Shown here piece after piece: positions 24,149-31,518 of a DNA stretch of 32,499 bases. Under the pieces are notes generated by a model. That model was given only the letters and a program-made list of their open reading frames with translations. It was not told where the DNA came from and searched no databases. Within the stretch, counting starts at the first letter, position 1. Each line of letters starts with the position of its first letter. The position numbers and the translations under genes are program-made. The DNA comes from Allorhizocola sp044869915 (lineage in GTDB: Bacteria; Actinomycetota; Actinomycetes; Mycobacteriales; Micromonosporaceae). Where the stretch lies: assembly GCA_044869915.1 (NCBI GenBank), contig JBIOYB010000370.1, positions 1 to 32,499 on the forward strand, given 5' to 3'.

Positions 24149-24798
24149 ATGAGAAGCGCCCTGGCCCTGTTGCTCAGCGTCGCCGCGCTCGCCGGTTGCG
24201 AAAAAGACCCGACGCCCGCCAACACGGCGCCGGCGACGGCACAGGCACAGGCACAGTCGCTGATCGCTTGTGCCCCGAAACAACCGGCCGCGCCGACCGC
24301 GGCGGCCAACGCCGGCGCGGCCGTGCTGACCATGGACACCGATCGCGGGACTATCCAGGCTCGCCTCGACCGCGCCAAAACCGCTTGCACGATAGCGATT
24401 TTGACCGCCCTGGCCAAGAGTGCCACATACGATGGCAAGGAATGCCAACGGCTCGAGGTGCTGCGGTGCCTCGGTCCCAACATGGGGCACGAGCAGGAGC
24501 TGGAAAATCTGCCCTCGCCGCTGCCGCCCTCGCCCATCGCGTTGCCCACGGTGTGCGAGGGGAAGCGAACGGGCGGGTCATCAAGTTTCCGTGCCCGTCC
24601 CAGCTCACGCCCGCCGCGCAGGGGCCACGGGCGCTCTACCCCAAGGGGTCGGTGGCGATGAGCGGGGCCGGTGATCTCATGTTTGTCACGCAGGACACCG
24701 AGCTACCCGCCCCCTACACGCTCCTCGGCGAGGTCACCTCCGGGATGGACGTGATCAATCACGACCGACTGAAGATCAAATCTGTCCGAGTGCAGTAG
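24149..24798 (+). pseudogene. cyclophilin-type peptidyl-prolyl isomerase lipoprotein, frameshifted
   Basis: A lipoprotein signal (MRSALALLLSVAALAGC, Cys 17) is followed by a linker and a cyclophilin-like domain: VLTMDTDRGTIQARLDRAKTAC, ATYDGKECQRLEVLRC. After VCEG at about 24562 the frame is lost. Reading continues one frame back as EANGRVIKFPCPSQLTP, LYPKGSVAMSGAGDLMFVTQDTELPAPYTLLGEV to TAG at 24798. Restoring one G to the run GGGG at 24559-24562 gives one continuous frame of 216 residues. It is either a true one-base deletion or a sequencing error in the G run. The domain is already divergent: Gln replaces His in the usual CHRL, and the QGGDPTGTG loop is not kept. Confidence 0.75.
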
Positions 24799-24811
24799 GC
24801 GTGACAGCAGG

Positions 24812-25093
24812 CTAATCGGCGCCCAGCTCGATCGCGACCAGCAGCAGCACGGCCGTGCCGGTGACCAGGCCGATGGCCATCGCGAGCAGCATGCTGCCGC
24901 CCACGAACGTGGTGATGAAGCTGGCGAGCCCGCCCGAGATGGCAAAGGTCGCCAGCGCCGGATAGGGCCGGTGCCGCACATAGCCCACCGCCGCCTTGGC
25001 CACGAACCTCAGGAAGATGCCCAGGAACACGAGGACGCCGACCGCGGTGAGCCCGCCGACCACCCACAGCACGACCTGACCACCCGACGACAT
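24812..25093 (-). CDS. small membrane protein of unknown function
   Basis: From the ATG at 25093 the protein is 93 residues with three hydrophobic segments (about 5-27, 43-62 and 65-87) and a short basic loop RFVAKAAVGYVRHRPYP between the first two. No family is recognised. It follows the 25104-25553 gene by 10 bases on the same strand and is the last gene of the run that begins with the encapsulin, so it may be co-expressed with it. The longer frame to 25144 overlaps the end of the preceding gene and lacks hydrophobic or start signals. Confidence 0.65.
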   Translation of the reverse strand: MSSGGQVVLWVVGGLTAVGVLVFLGIFLRFVAKAAVGYVRHRPYPALATFAISGGLASFITTFVGGSMLLAMAIGLVTGTAVLLLVAIELGAD

Positions 25094-25103
25094 GCGGCGG
25101 AGC

Positions 25104-25553
25104 CTACCTGCTGAAGCGTGCGAGCACGACCTCGTAAGCCTCACTGTCGGAAGGTAGGTTGATCATCGTGAGGGTCAGGTCCAGGACCCCGCCGACCCGG
25201 ATGCGCCAGCCCCAGTCGGGCCCGGGCGGCGCCGGATAGACCCCCTCCAGCGCGACCTCGTTGGACGAAGCCACACCCTGCAGGGCCATCCAATGCGGTG
25301 CCTGGTGAAACGAGTCGACCCAGATGCCGCGCGCCTCGTGCGGCGCCGACCCGTCACCGACCAGCAGCAGCCCGTCCTGCGGACCGTCGTCATTGGACCA
25401 CGTGTAGCGCACGGTCACCAGGCTGCCCGCGGTCACCGAGACCGTCGCCGTCGCGCCCGACGCGGGCCCGAAGTCGTCGGTGGGCATGAACCGCATGGCG
25501 TACTCGCCCGTCCAGTCACCCAGCAGATGTTCGAAACTCTGAATTACTCCCAC
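25104..25553 (-). CDS. lipocalin-like beta-barrel protein (DUF1579-like)
   Basis: This 149-residue protein starts SFEHLLGDWTGEYAMRF, the L-x-G-x-W-x-G opening seen in DUF1579 and other lipocalin or nitrobindin-like barrels, and continues as alternating beta strands (TVRYTWSNDDGPQDGLLLVG, WMALQGVASSNEVALEG, DLTLTMINL). Such barrels bind small hydrophobic ligands or heme; no heme-binding His can be fixed here. It follows the polyprenyl synthase gene by 25 bases on the same strand, so a link to the encapsulin operon is possible, perhaps as a carrier for an isoprenoid product. That link is inferred. Family assignment is tentative. Confidence 0.6.
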   Translation of the reverse strand: MGVIQSFEHLLGDWTGEYAMRFMPTDDFGPASGATATVSVTAGSLVTVRYTWSNDDGPQDGLLLVGDGSAPHEARGIWVDSFHQAPHWMALQGVASSNEVALEGVYPAPPGPDWGWRIRVGGVLDLTLTMINLPSDSEAYEVVLARFSR

Positions 25554-25560
25554 ACCTTTA

Positions 25561-25588
25561 GATCCTAGAAGTCGGATCTTAGAAGTCG
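25561..25588. repeat. 14-bp tandem duplication at the polyprenyl synthase 3' end
   Basis: GATCCTAGAAGTCG (25561-25574) is followed directly by GATCTTAGAAGTCG (25575-25588), one mismatch apart. The second copy contains the stop codon of the polyprenyl synthase gene on the minus strand and the first lies just beyond it. Confidence 0.88.
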
Positions 25589-26583
25589 CGGTGGGTGGCC
25601 AGCTGCGCCAACGCGTCCAATTCGGCCGTCGCCTGCTCGGTCAGGCCGGCCGCGCGCAGGTGCTCCAGCGCCCGCGACAGCTGCTCGTCGATCTGCGCCA
25701 GGCTCCACCGCCGCCCGCCGGCCTCGTCGACCAGCCTGGCCGCGCGGGCCAGATCACCGCGCGACAGCCTGCCCTCCCCGCGATAGATGGCGGCCAGCGC
25801 CCGCCCGGCCTGGTTGTCCGCCATCAGCGCGGCGATCACCGGCAGGGATTTCTTCCGGCTGCGAAGATCCGAGTAGACCGGCTTGCCGGTGACGGACGGG
25901 TCGCCCCAGATGCCGAGCAGGTCGTCGACCACCTGGAAGGCCAGCCCGACCCGCTCGCCGAAGGCGGAAAGGTTTTCGATCTGGGCGGAGGTGCCGCCGC
26001 CGAGCAGCCCGCCCAGCGCACACGAGCAGCGCAGCAGCGCGCCCGTCTTGCGCTGGGCCATCAGCAGGCACTCGCCCAGGCTCACGTCGGTGCGCTGCTC
26101 GAACGACAGGTCGGCGGCCTGCCCCTCGAGCAGGTTCTGCACCGCGCATTCGAGCAGGCCGGCGCCGGTACCAAGAAAACAGATGCTTTTAAAGGCGAGA
26201 GCCAGAAGCGCGTCGCCGGTCAGGATGGCGTGATTGACCCCGAAGACACTCCATGCGGTCGGCCGGTGCCGCCGCGTGATGTCGGCATCCATGATGTCGT
26301 CGTGCAGCAGCGAGAAGTTGTGCACCAGCTCCACCGCGACCGCGCCCGGCACGGCGTCCACGGCGGTGCCGCCAACCCCTTCCGCCGCAAGCAAAACGAG
26401 CGCCGGGCGCAGGGCCTTGCCCGCGCCCGTCGGCGTGTCCCAGCCGAAGTGATACTCGGCGATGCGCCGGACCGTGTGTGGCAGATCGGAGACGGCCTGG
26501 CGTAGAGCCGGGTCCAACAGACTCCGGCTCCATGCCAGCACCTCGGGCGCGCTGCGGGCGGCCCGCTCCTCAAGCGTCGTCAT
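25579..26583 (-). CDS. polyprenyl diphosphate synthase, probable encapsulin cargo
   Basis: This 334-residue trans-prenyltransferase joins isopentenyl diphosphate to allylic diphosphates. The first Asp-rich motif is DDIMD at 95-99 with F90 five residues before it and no insertion, the arrangement of type I geranylgeranyl diphosphate synthases, so a product near C20 is suggested. The second motif is DDLLGIWGD at 220-228. GKALRP at 55-60 and the Lys of RKKSLP are also present. The ATG at 26583 overlaps the encapsulin stop (ATGA). Polyprenyl transferases are one of the established cargo types of Family 2B encapsulins. Residues 1-25 before the catalytic helices are short, so any loading sequence must be compact. 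No terpene cyclase is in the window. Confidence 0.9.
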   Translation of the reverse strand: MTTLEERAARSAPEVLAWSRSLLDPALRQAVSDLPHTVRRIAEYHFGWDTPTGAGKALRPALVLLAAEGVGGTAVDAVPGAVAVELVHNFSLLHDDIMDADITRRHRPTAWSVFGVNHAILTGDALLALAFKSICFLGTGAGLLECAVQNLLEGQAADLSFEQRTDVSLGECLLMAQRKTGALLRCSCALGGLLGGGTSAQIENLSAFGERVGLAFQVVDDLLGIWGDPSVTGKPVYSDLRSRKKSLPVIAALMADNQAGRALAAIYRGEGRLSRGDLARAARLVDEAGGRRWSLAQIDEQLSRALEHLRAAGLTEQATAELDALAQLATHRDF

Positions 26584-27998
26584 GACAAGTCGTAATAGTG
26601 TCCGGTCTCGACATTCTCCAGCACACCCAGCGCGTCCGGCACCAGGATCGCGACTGAATAGTAGGCACTGACCAGATATGACATGATCGCCCGTTCGTTG
26701 ATGCCCATGAACCGCACCGACAGGCTGGGCTGGTATTCGTCCGGGATGCCGGTCTGGTGCAGGCCGACGACGCCCTGATCCTCCTCGCCGGTGCGCATCG
26801 CGATGATCGAGCTCGTGCGCTGCTCGGTCACCGGGATCTTGCCGCACGGCAGGAGGGGCACGCCACGCCAGGCCGGCACCTGATTTCCTTGCATGTCAAC
26901 CGATTCCGGGTACAGGCCGCGCCGGCTGCACTCCCGCCCGAAGGCGGCGATCGTGCGCGGGTGGGCGAGGAACACCCGCGTGCTGCGCCGCCTGCTCAGC
27001 AGCTCGTCCATGTCGTCGGGGGTGGGCGGGCCGGACCGGGTCTGCAGGCGATGCTTGAGATCCGCGTTGTGCAGCAGCCCGAACTCCCGATTGTTGATCA
27101 TTTCGTGCTCCTGTCGCTCGCGCAGGGCCTCGATGGTGAGCCGCAGTTGCTGCTCCACCTGGTTCATCGGGTGGTTGTAGAGATCGGCGACCCGGGTGTG
27201 CACGCGCAGCACCGTCTGCGCCACCGACAGCTCGTATTCGCGTGGCGAGGCCTCATAGTCCACGAACGTGCCCGGCAGCTCCGGCTCACCGCTGTGCCCG
27301 GCCGCCATGGCTATCTCCGCCTCCCCCAATCTATTTTGTTTTGGTACCCGCTGCGCCCGCACCCGTTCGACATGTGCGCGCAGGGTCTCCGACCGCTCGA
27401 CCACAGACCTGAAGTCCGTCCGCGACAGCGCCAACGCGATGACCGGCGTGGCGGCGCGCACCGTGTATTCCCAGATGGTGTCGGCGTCAAGCACCGTCCG
27501 GTCGCCGAAGTGGTCGCCGTCGGCCAGCACACCGAGCACGGTCTGGTTGCCATACTTGCCCGGGCCCACCTTCTCCGCCTTGCCGTGCGCCAGCAGGAAA
27601 ATCTGGTCCGCCGGGTTGCCAAACTCGACCAGCCGCTCGCCCGGCGCGTATTCGACCTGGGTGAACCGGTCGGCGAGCGTCACGAGCACATCGTCGTCGG
27701 GCGACAGGTCGCGCAGCAGCGGCAGCTCCCGCAGCTCCTGCGGCACGACCTGCACCGCGGCCCCGGTGTTGACGAAGGTCAACCGGCCGTCGCCGACCGC
27801 GTAGGTCAGCCGGCGGTTGACCCGGTAGGCGCCGCCGCTGACCTGGACCCACGGCAGCACGCGCAGCAGCCACCGGGACGAGATCTCTTGCATCTGCGGC
27901 ACGGATTTGGTGGTGGTCGACAGGTTCCGGGCCGCCGATGTGGCGAGGCTGAGCTGCTCCTGGGTCTCGGCGAAGGTGCCGGGATCGGTGACGGTCAT
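26580..27998 (-). CDS. Family 2B encapsulin shell protein (EshA-like)
   Basis: This 472-residue protein has an HK97-type shell fold interrupted by a cyclic-nucleotide-binding-like domain. The N-terminal arm and strand are SRWLLRVLPWVQVSGGAYRVNRR. Residues of about 95-225 form the inserted domain (LVEFGNPADQIFLLAHGKAEKVG ... GDHFGDRTVLD ... YTVRAAT). The remaining shell domain includes TVLRVHTRVADLYNHPMNQVEQQLRLTIEALRERQEHEMINN and ends SVRFMGINERAIMSYLVSAYYSVAILVPDALGVLENV. EshA of Streptomyces griseus has this length and layout, and such proteins form icosahedral compartments. In Streptomyces a Family 2B shell holds 2-methylisoborneol synthase. It overlaps the polyprenyl synthase gene, its probable cargo. 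A GGGG-containing ribosome site lies about nine bases before the ATG at 27998. Confidence 0.93.
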   Translation of the reverse strand: MTVTDPGTFAETQEQLSLATSAARNLSTTTKSVPQMQEISSRWLLRVLPWVQVSGGAYRVNRRLTYAVGDGRLTFVNTGAAVQVVPQELRELPLLRDLSPDDDVLVTLADRFTQVEYAPGERLVEFGNPADQIFLLAHGKAEKVGPGKYGNQTVLGVLADGDHFGDRTVLDADTIWEYTVRAATPVIALALSRTDFRSVVERSETLRAHVERVRAQRVPKQNRLGEAEIAMAAGHSGEPELPGTFVDYEASPREYELSVAQTVLRVHTRVADLYNHPMNQVEQQLRLTIEALRERQEHEMINNREFGLLHNADLKHRLQTRSGPPTPDDMDELLSRRRSTRVFLAHPRTIAAFGRECSRRGLYPESVDMQGNQVPAWRGVPLLPCGKIPVTEQRTSSIIAMRTGEEDQGVVGLHQTGIPDEYQPSLSVRFMGINERAIMSYLVSAYYSVAILVPDALGVLENVETGHYYDLS

Positions 27999-28014
27999 GC
28001 GAGAACACCCCTTT

Positions 28015-28025
28015 CGTGTTACACG
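28015..28025. promoter_or_regulatory. small palindrome in the encapsulin 5' region
   Basis: CGTGTTACACG is an inverted repeat (CGTGT/ACACG around one T) located 17 bases upstream of the encapsulin ATG. It could be an operator or part of the core promoter; evidence is only the symmetry and position. Confidence 0.35.
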
Positions 28026-28052
28026 TGGCTTGGGTAGGGCCGGTTCGGCCGG

Positions 28053-28182
28053 CTCACCTGCCGGGTTTGGTCAGGCCGGTTCGGCCGGCTCGGATAGCCG
28101 GTCTTAGGTGAGGCCGGCTCACCTGCCGGGCTTGGTCAGGCCGGTTCGGCCGGCTCGGATAGCCGGTCTTAGGTGAGGCCGG
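28053..28182. repeat. 65-bp tandem repeat, two copies, between encapsulin and XRE regulator
   Basis: Copies run 28053-28117 and 28118-28182 and differ at one position (GGGTTTGG against GGGCTTGG). Each holds several CCGGC-rich inverted segments, for example AGCCGG ... CCGGCT around a 12-base loop, so the region can form strong hairpins and could end the regulator's transcript. The right-hand copy includes the last codons and stop codon of the XRE gene; the left-hand one repeats the same segment. The repeat fills most of the 170-bp gap upstream of the encapsulin. Confidence 0.9.
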
Positions 28183-29332
28183 TTCGATCCGCGAGCGCCA
28201 GCACATCGCTTCGGATGAGGGCGTTGTCGCGGTGCAGGAGGTCGCGGAGCACGGCCCGCGCCTCGCGGTTGAATCGGATCTCCTCGGGGCAGATGTCTTC
28301 GGCCTTGAGCAGGGCGAAGACCATTGCGGTGGCGTTGTTTTGGCGGGCGTGCGCGCGGGCGACCGTGATGTAGTGCCGCGACCGCCGTTCGCGGGCCGGG
28401 ACCCGCTCCACGTCAACGGTTTCGGCGATGCGCAGCGCCTGGCGCACCCGCCCTTGGCGCAGTGAGATCCGCACCGCGCAGATCTCGACATCCGTCGGCC
28501 CGAAGCCGCTCACGTGGTCGTTGCGGTCGGGCCCGAGCCGCGCCGCTGCGGCTCGGGCCTGCTCGAGCAGGCGCTCCCCGTCGAGGTGGTCGTCGTCGGC
28601 GACGGCCGCCTCGGCGGCGGTCAGGTGCAGGGCGCCGCGGACGCACAGGTGCGCGGGATCCTCGCCGTCCAATGTGGACGAGGCGGACAGGCACACCTGG
28701 CGGGCCTGAGCGGGCGAGCCCAGCCGCACGAGCGTGTCGCCGAAACCGTTGACACAGGCGGCCTCGATCAGCGGGTGGCCGCTGCGCCGCGCCGCGACCA
28801 CGGCCCGCTCGCTGGCCAGCAGCGCCGCGGTCAGCTCGCCGAGCCGGCGCAGCACGGTGGACGCGAGCCTGTGTGCACTGGCGATCACTTCATCGCAACC
28901 CTCCACTCCGGACAGTGCGCCGATCAGCGCGGGAAGTCGTTGCAGCGTGGTCGAATAGGGCCGGGGCGACTCGTGCCACGCGGCCCAGGCGTCGTCGAGC
29001 CGCCGGCGCAGCTCCTGCGGGGGCAGGCGTGGCGTGCCGAGCGGGCGGTAGAGCATGTCGCGCAGCTCTTCGACGAGCCCGTGCGGCGGTTCGGCCGGTG
29101 TCGCCCGCGGCATCGCGCACCCCAGGAACGAGGGGAGGTCGCGCACCTTGAGCACCTTGGCGAGCAGGAGCAGCAGCGACAGCCGGTCGACCGGGCGGTC
29201 GTCCCGCTCGACCTGGCGGATCCACTCGGAACTGCGCCCGATCAGGTCGCCGAGGATCTCGCGGGAGAGCCCGCGCCGGCGGCGGGCCAGCTCGATGCGG
29301 CGGCCTAGGGGGAGCTCGACGTCGCTGACCAT
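28169..29332 (-). CDS. XRE-family transcriptional regulator with TPR-like C-terminal domain
   Basis: This 387-residue protein has an N-terminal helix-turn-helix (about 8-65: GRRIELARRRRGLSREILGDLIGRSSEWIRQVERDDRPVDRLSLLLLLAKVL). It is followed by about 300 residues of helical pairs resembling tetratricopeptide repeats (ASERAVVAARRSGHPLIEAACVNGFGDTLVRLG, ALRIAETVDVERVP). This build is common in actinomycete regulators of secondary metabolism and development and in RRNPP-like peptide sensors. The ATG at 29332 has GGAGG five bases upstream; GTG at 29335 is too close to it. CATAAT upstream may be its -10. It precedes the encapsulin operon on the same strand and may control it, but there is no direct evidence. 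Confidence 0.85.
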   Translation of the reverse strand: MVSDVELPLGRRIELARRRRGLSREILGDLIGRSSEWIRQVERDDRPVDRLSLLLLLAKVLKVRDLPSFLGCAMPRATPAEPPHGLVEELRDMLYRPLGTPRLPPQELRRRLDDAWAAWHESPRPYSTTLQRLPALIGALSGVEGCDEVIASAHRLASTVLRRLGELTAALLASERAVVAARRSGHPLIEAACVNGFGDTLVRLGSPAQARQVCLSASSTLDGEDPAHLCVRGALHLTAAEAAVADDDHLDGERLLEQARAAAARLGPDRNDHVSGFGPTDVEICAVRISLRQGRVRQALRIAETVDVERVPARERRSRHYITVARAHARQNNATAMVFALLKAEDICPEEIRFNREARAVLRDLLHRDNALIRSDVLALADRTGLT

Positions 29333-29375
29333 CACTGCCTCCGATGGGGAAGTGGGGCATTATGGACATAGCATA

Positions 29376-30128
29376 TTAAAGCGGCGGGACGTTGGCTAGC
29401 CTGAAAAGCGCATCCTCAAAGGCATCCGGGCCCACGGCCATCCCACGGCTGAACGGAAACTCGAACTGATACAGCACCGCCAGCATCAACCCGATCATCC
29501 CGCCGACGACAAACATCATCAACGCGTTCGGGAACGTGCGCGCGAGCCCGAACAGATACAGGAACGCCACGCTCACCACGGCGCCGCCGATCAGGATCGG
29601 CCACAACGGATACGGGATCCCATCGTCCGCGACGGAAATCCGGGCCTGGCGGGCGTCGGCCAGATCGTTGACCCGCTTGGTCAGCTCCTCGATCGGCGGT
29701 CTCACGGACTCCACCTTGGCGCGCAACCGATTCAGCAACAGATCCGCCTTCCGGCTCGGCGCCTGCTCCCGGCGCAGGCTGTCAAACTCGACCGTGGCCA
29801 CCTCGCGGGCGTAACCGACGATCAGCCCCTCGATCTCGACCCGATCCGGCGGCGCCAGCGCGCGCGCCGCCCAGTGCGCCTCGACCAGATCCGTCGCCTC
29901 ACGCTCCGCGCTGCGAATGGCCGCGCTGCGCGGCTCCCACACCGCAATCGCCGCGAGCGCCACGAGAATCGCGTAAACCATCCCGATCGTCGCGGAAACC
30001 GCCCGCGCCGCATCGGCATCGGCCACCAGCCACCGCTCCGGCACAATCCACGAGATGACCAGGAAACCGATCAGCGACCCGAACGCCGCCGCCAGCACCA
30101 TCAACCCCTGCCCGAACACAGCGATCAC
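29376..30128 (-). CDS. DUF4239-type (bestrophin-like) membrane protein
   Basis: This 250-residue protein has two membrane helices near the N-terminus (about 5-27 and 43-65), a helical cytoplasmic part with EATDLVEAHWAARAL and a long charged segment, and two more helices at about 175-222. This two-plus-two layout and length match DUF4239 proteins, described as bestrophin-like and possibly ion channels, though function is unproved. The ATG overlaps the stop of the upstream surface-protein gene (ATGA), so both are expressed together. The C-terminal FEDALFRLANVPPL is short and soluble. Confidence 0.78.
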   Translation of the reverse strand: MIAVFGQGLMVLAAAFGSLIGFLVISWIVPERWLVADADAARAVSATIGMVYAILVALAAIAVWEPRSAAIRSAEREATDLVEAHWAARALAPPDRVEIEGLIVGYAREVATVEFDSLRREQAPSRKADLLLNRLRAKVESVRPPIEELTKRVNDLADARQARISVADDGIPYPLWPILIGGAVVSVAFLYLFGLARTFPNALMMFVVGGMIGLMLAVLYQFEFPFSRGMAVGPDAFEDALFRLANVPPL

Positions 30129-31120
30129 CCCCTTCGCGCGGCACCGAGTGCCACCGCGGCCAATGCCGGAAGAAGCAGCCCAAAAAACAAAACCCTTGTC
30201 CTATCCGGTACCCATGGAGCCGGCGGCATCATCGCGGCGGCCACACTTTTGCGCGTGGACACCGGACTCGCACTGGGTGTCGGGATTGGACTCTCGCTCG
30301 GCGACGGCTGTGGCGCCTGCGGCAATGCGGGCCGCGGCACCGGCTCCGGCTCCGGCTCTGGTGCCGGCGGTTCCTGTGGCGGCAGCTCCCGCGGGCACGG
30401 CGCCGCGTCCGACGACCCTGCCGGTGGCCCAAAATCCGTCACCGTGGCGGTTTCCGGCGCGCCCAGCGGGAGGTGAAGCAACCGGCCGCTCAGGTTATGC
30501 AGGGCGTGCATGGTGCCGGCCGGATCGACCACCACACCGCCGTAGGATCCGTCCCCGGGCAGGCCGTCAAGCTGCTCCGACAGGGACACCCGGCCGGTGC
30601 CCGGATCGACGCGCGCCAAGCGCGGCCCGCCCTGCCCGTCGGTGTCCAGCCCGAAAAGTGCCCCCCGCCAAGCGTCCCAGTCACCGATGCGCGGCTCCAC
30701 GCTGAGCACGACTCGTCGCTTGACCGCCAGCGTTTCGAGGTCCACAGCCACCAGCTCGCCACCGCCACTCAGCAGCAGCCACTCGCCCCCGCTGATCGTG
30801 CCCACATGCGCGCCCCTGAGCCCCACCGGCGCGGGCCCTCGCACAGTGAGCACACCATCGCGGGTGATCGTGGCCACCTCACTGCCGGCGATGGCGTAAT
30901 ACAGATCCCGCTCGGGGTCGTAGCCCAGCGCGTTCACCGCCACCGGCAATTGGCCCGCGGTAAACTCTGTGCCGCGCGCGACATACACACACGGCTGGGG
31001 CGCGACCGGGACCGGGACCATCCCGGCCGCCAGCACTGCAACGGCGAGCCCCATGAGCAGCATGAACCTAGATGCTATGGACCGCCCGAGGCGGGCACTC
31101 CCAACTTTTCTTGCACCCAA
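30125..31120 (-). CDS. membrane-anchored surface protein with proline-rich stalk
   Basis: This 331-residue protein starts with a long basic n-region and a hydrophobic signal segment (about 20-40). The external part, about 45-240, consists of repeated strand motifs (VNALGYDPERDLYYAIAG, VVVDPAGTMHALHN) like the DUF6923 propeller-type domain. A Pro/Glu/Ser/Thr-rich stalk follows (about 245-300) and a final membrane helix with RRG at the end (LFFGLLLPALAAVALGAARRG). There is no LPxTG, so it is anchored by the helix rather than by sortase. The start used is the TTG at 31120, with GGAGG eight bases upstream; ATG at 31063 would give a shorter signal. Coupled by overlap to the DUF4239 gene. Confidence 0.75.
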   Translation of the reverse strand: MGARKVGSARLGRSIASRFMLLMGLAVAVLAAGMVPVPVAPQPCVYVARGTEFTAGQLPVAVNALGYDPERDLYYAIAGSEVATITRDGVLTVRGPAPVGLRGAHVGTISGGEWLLLSGGGELVAVDLETLAVKRRVVLSVEPRIGDWDAWRGALFGLDTDGQGGPRLARVDPGTGRVSLSEQLDGLPGDGSYGGVVVDPAGTMHALHNLSGRLLHLPLGAPETATVTDFGPPAGSSDAAPCPRELPPQEPPAPEPEPEPVPRPALPQAPQPSPSESPIPTPSASPVSTRKSVAAAMMPPAPWVPDRTRVLFFGLLLPALAAVALGAARRG

Positions 31121-31139
31121 ACCTTTCGCCTCCGGCGGG

Positions 31140-31191
31140 AACCTCGGGGGCTCCGGGAGGCGGGGGTTCCCTCCCCGGAGCCGCTGAGGTT
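31140..31191. promoter_or_regulatory. large imperfect hairpin between divergent genes
   Basis: AACCTC (31140-31145) pairs with GAGGTT (31186-31191), and inside it GGCTCCGG (31149-31156) pairs with CCGGAGCC (31175-31182), separated by 3 mismatched bases on each side. It lies upstream of both the leftward surface-protein gene and the rightward kinase remnant, so it is either a shielding terminator or a leader element. Confidence 0.7.
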
Positions 31192-31193
31192 CG

Positions 31194-31465
31194 ATGCTTA
31201 TCGAAGGTGGGATTCAGTTGACGGGGCTTGTCATTGGGGTCGACATCGGTGGCACGTCAATGCGCGCTCTGGTGACCACGGTGGACGGTGCGCGAGTCGG
31301 GGAGTGTGCTTCTTCGCTCGGCGCCCATCCGCGAAGCCGTATGCGCCCATCCGCGAAGCGGTCTGCGCCCATTTCACCGGAGCCGACATCAGGATCGCCA
31401 GTCAAGGAGAGATCGGCGCGGCGCGTCCAGCGGTAGCGGCTATGACACGGGTCACGCCCGGTTAA
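31194..31465 (+). pseudogene. BadF/BadG or ROK-type sugar kinase remnant
   Basis: The segment TGLVIGVDIGGTSMRALVTTVDGARVGE, best started at TTG 31218 with AAGGTGGG upstream, is the phosphate-1 loop of actin-fold kinases such as N-acetylglucosamine kinase. After about 45 residues it runs into a 22-bp tandem repeat (31321-31372) and loses frame. Removing two repeat units (44 bp) rejoins the frame to HFTGADIRIASQGEIGAARPAVAAM and a TAA at 31463-31465, which may be the old C-terminus. Even then only about 67 of the usual 300 residues remain, so the middle has been deleted. Confidence 0.72.
31321..31372. repeat. 22-bp tandem repeat, 2.4 copies
   Basis: Units at 31321-31342 and 31343-31364 share GCGCCCATCCGCGAAGC and differ only in their last bases; 31365-31372 repeats the first eight. 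The unit length is not a multiple of three, so it shifts the frame of the kinase remnant it sits in. Confidence 0.88.
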
Positions 31466-31518
31466 CGCCCAGCTCGCGAACGTCGAATGTGATGTAGTGC
31501 GTCGATTGGTGGGATGCC

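Noticed and set aside
22286..24661. 791-codon plus-strand frame
   Set aside because: Only its end (from 24149) is coding, as part of the broken cyclophilin gene; the rest is antisense to the SRPBCC and SLATT-like genes.
28053..28182. CRISPR-like repeats
   Set aside because: Only two contiguous 65-bp units without spacers and no cas genes; this is a tandem duplication.
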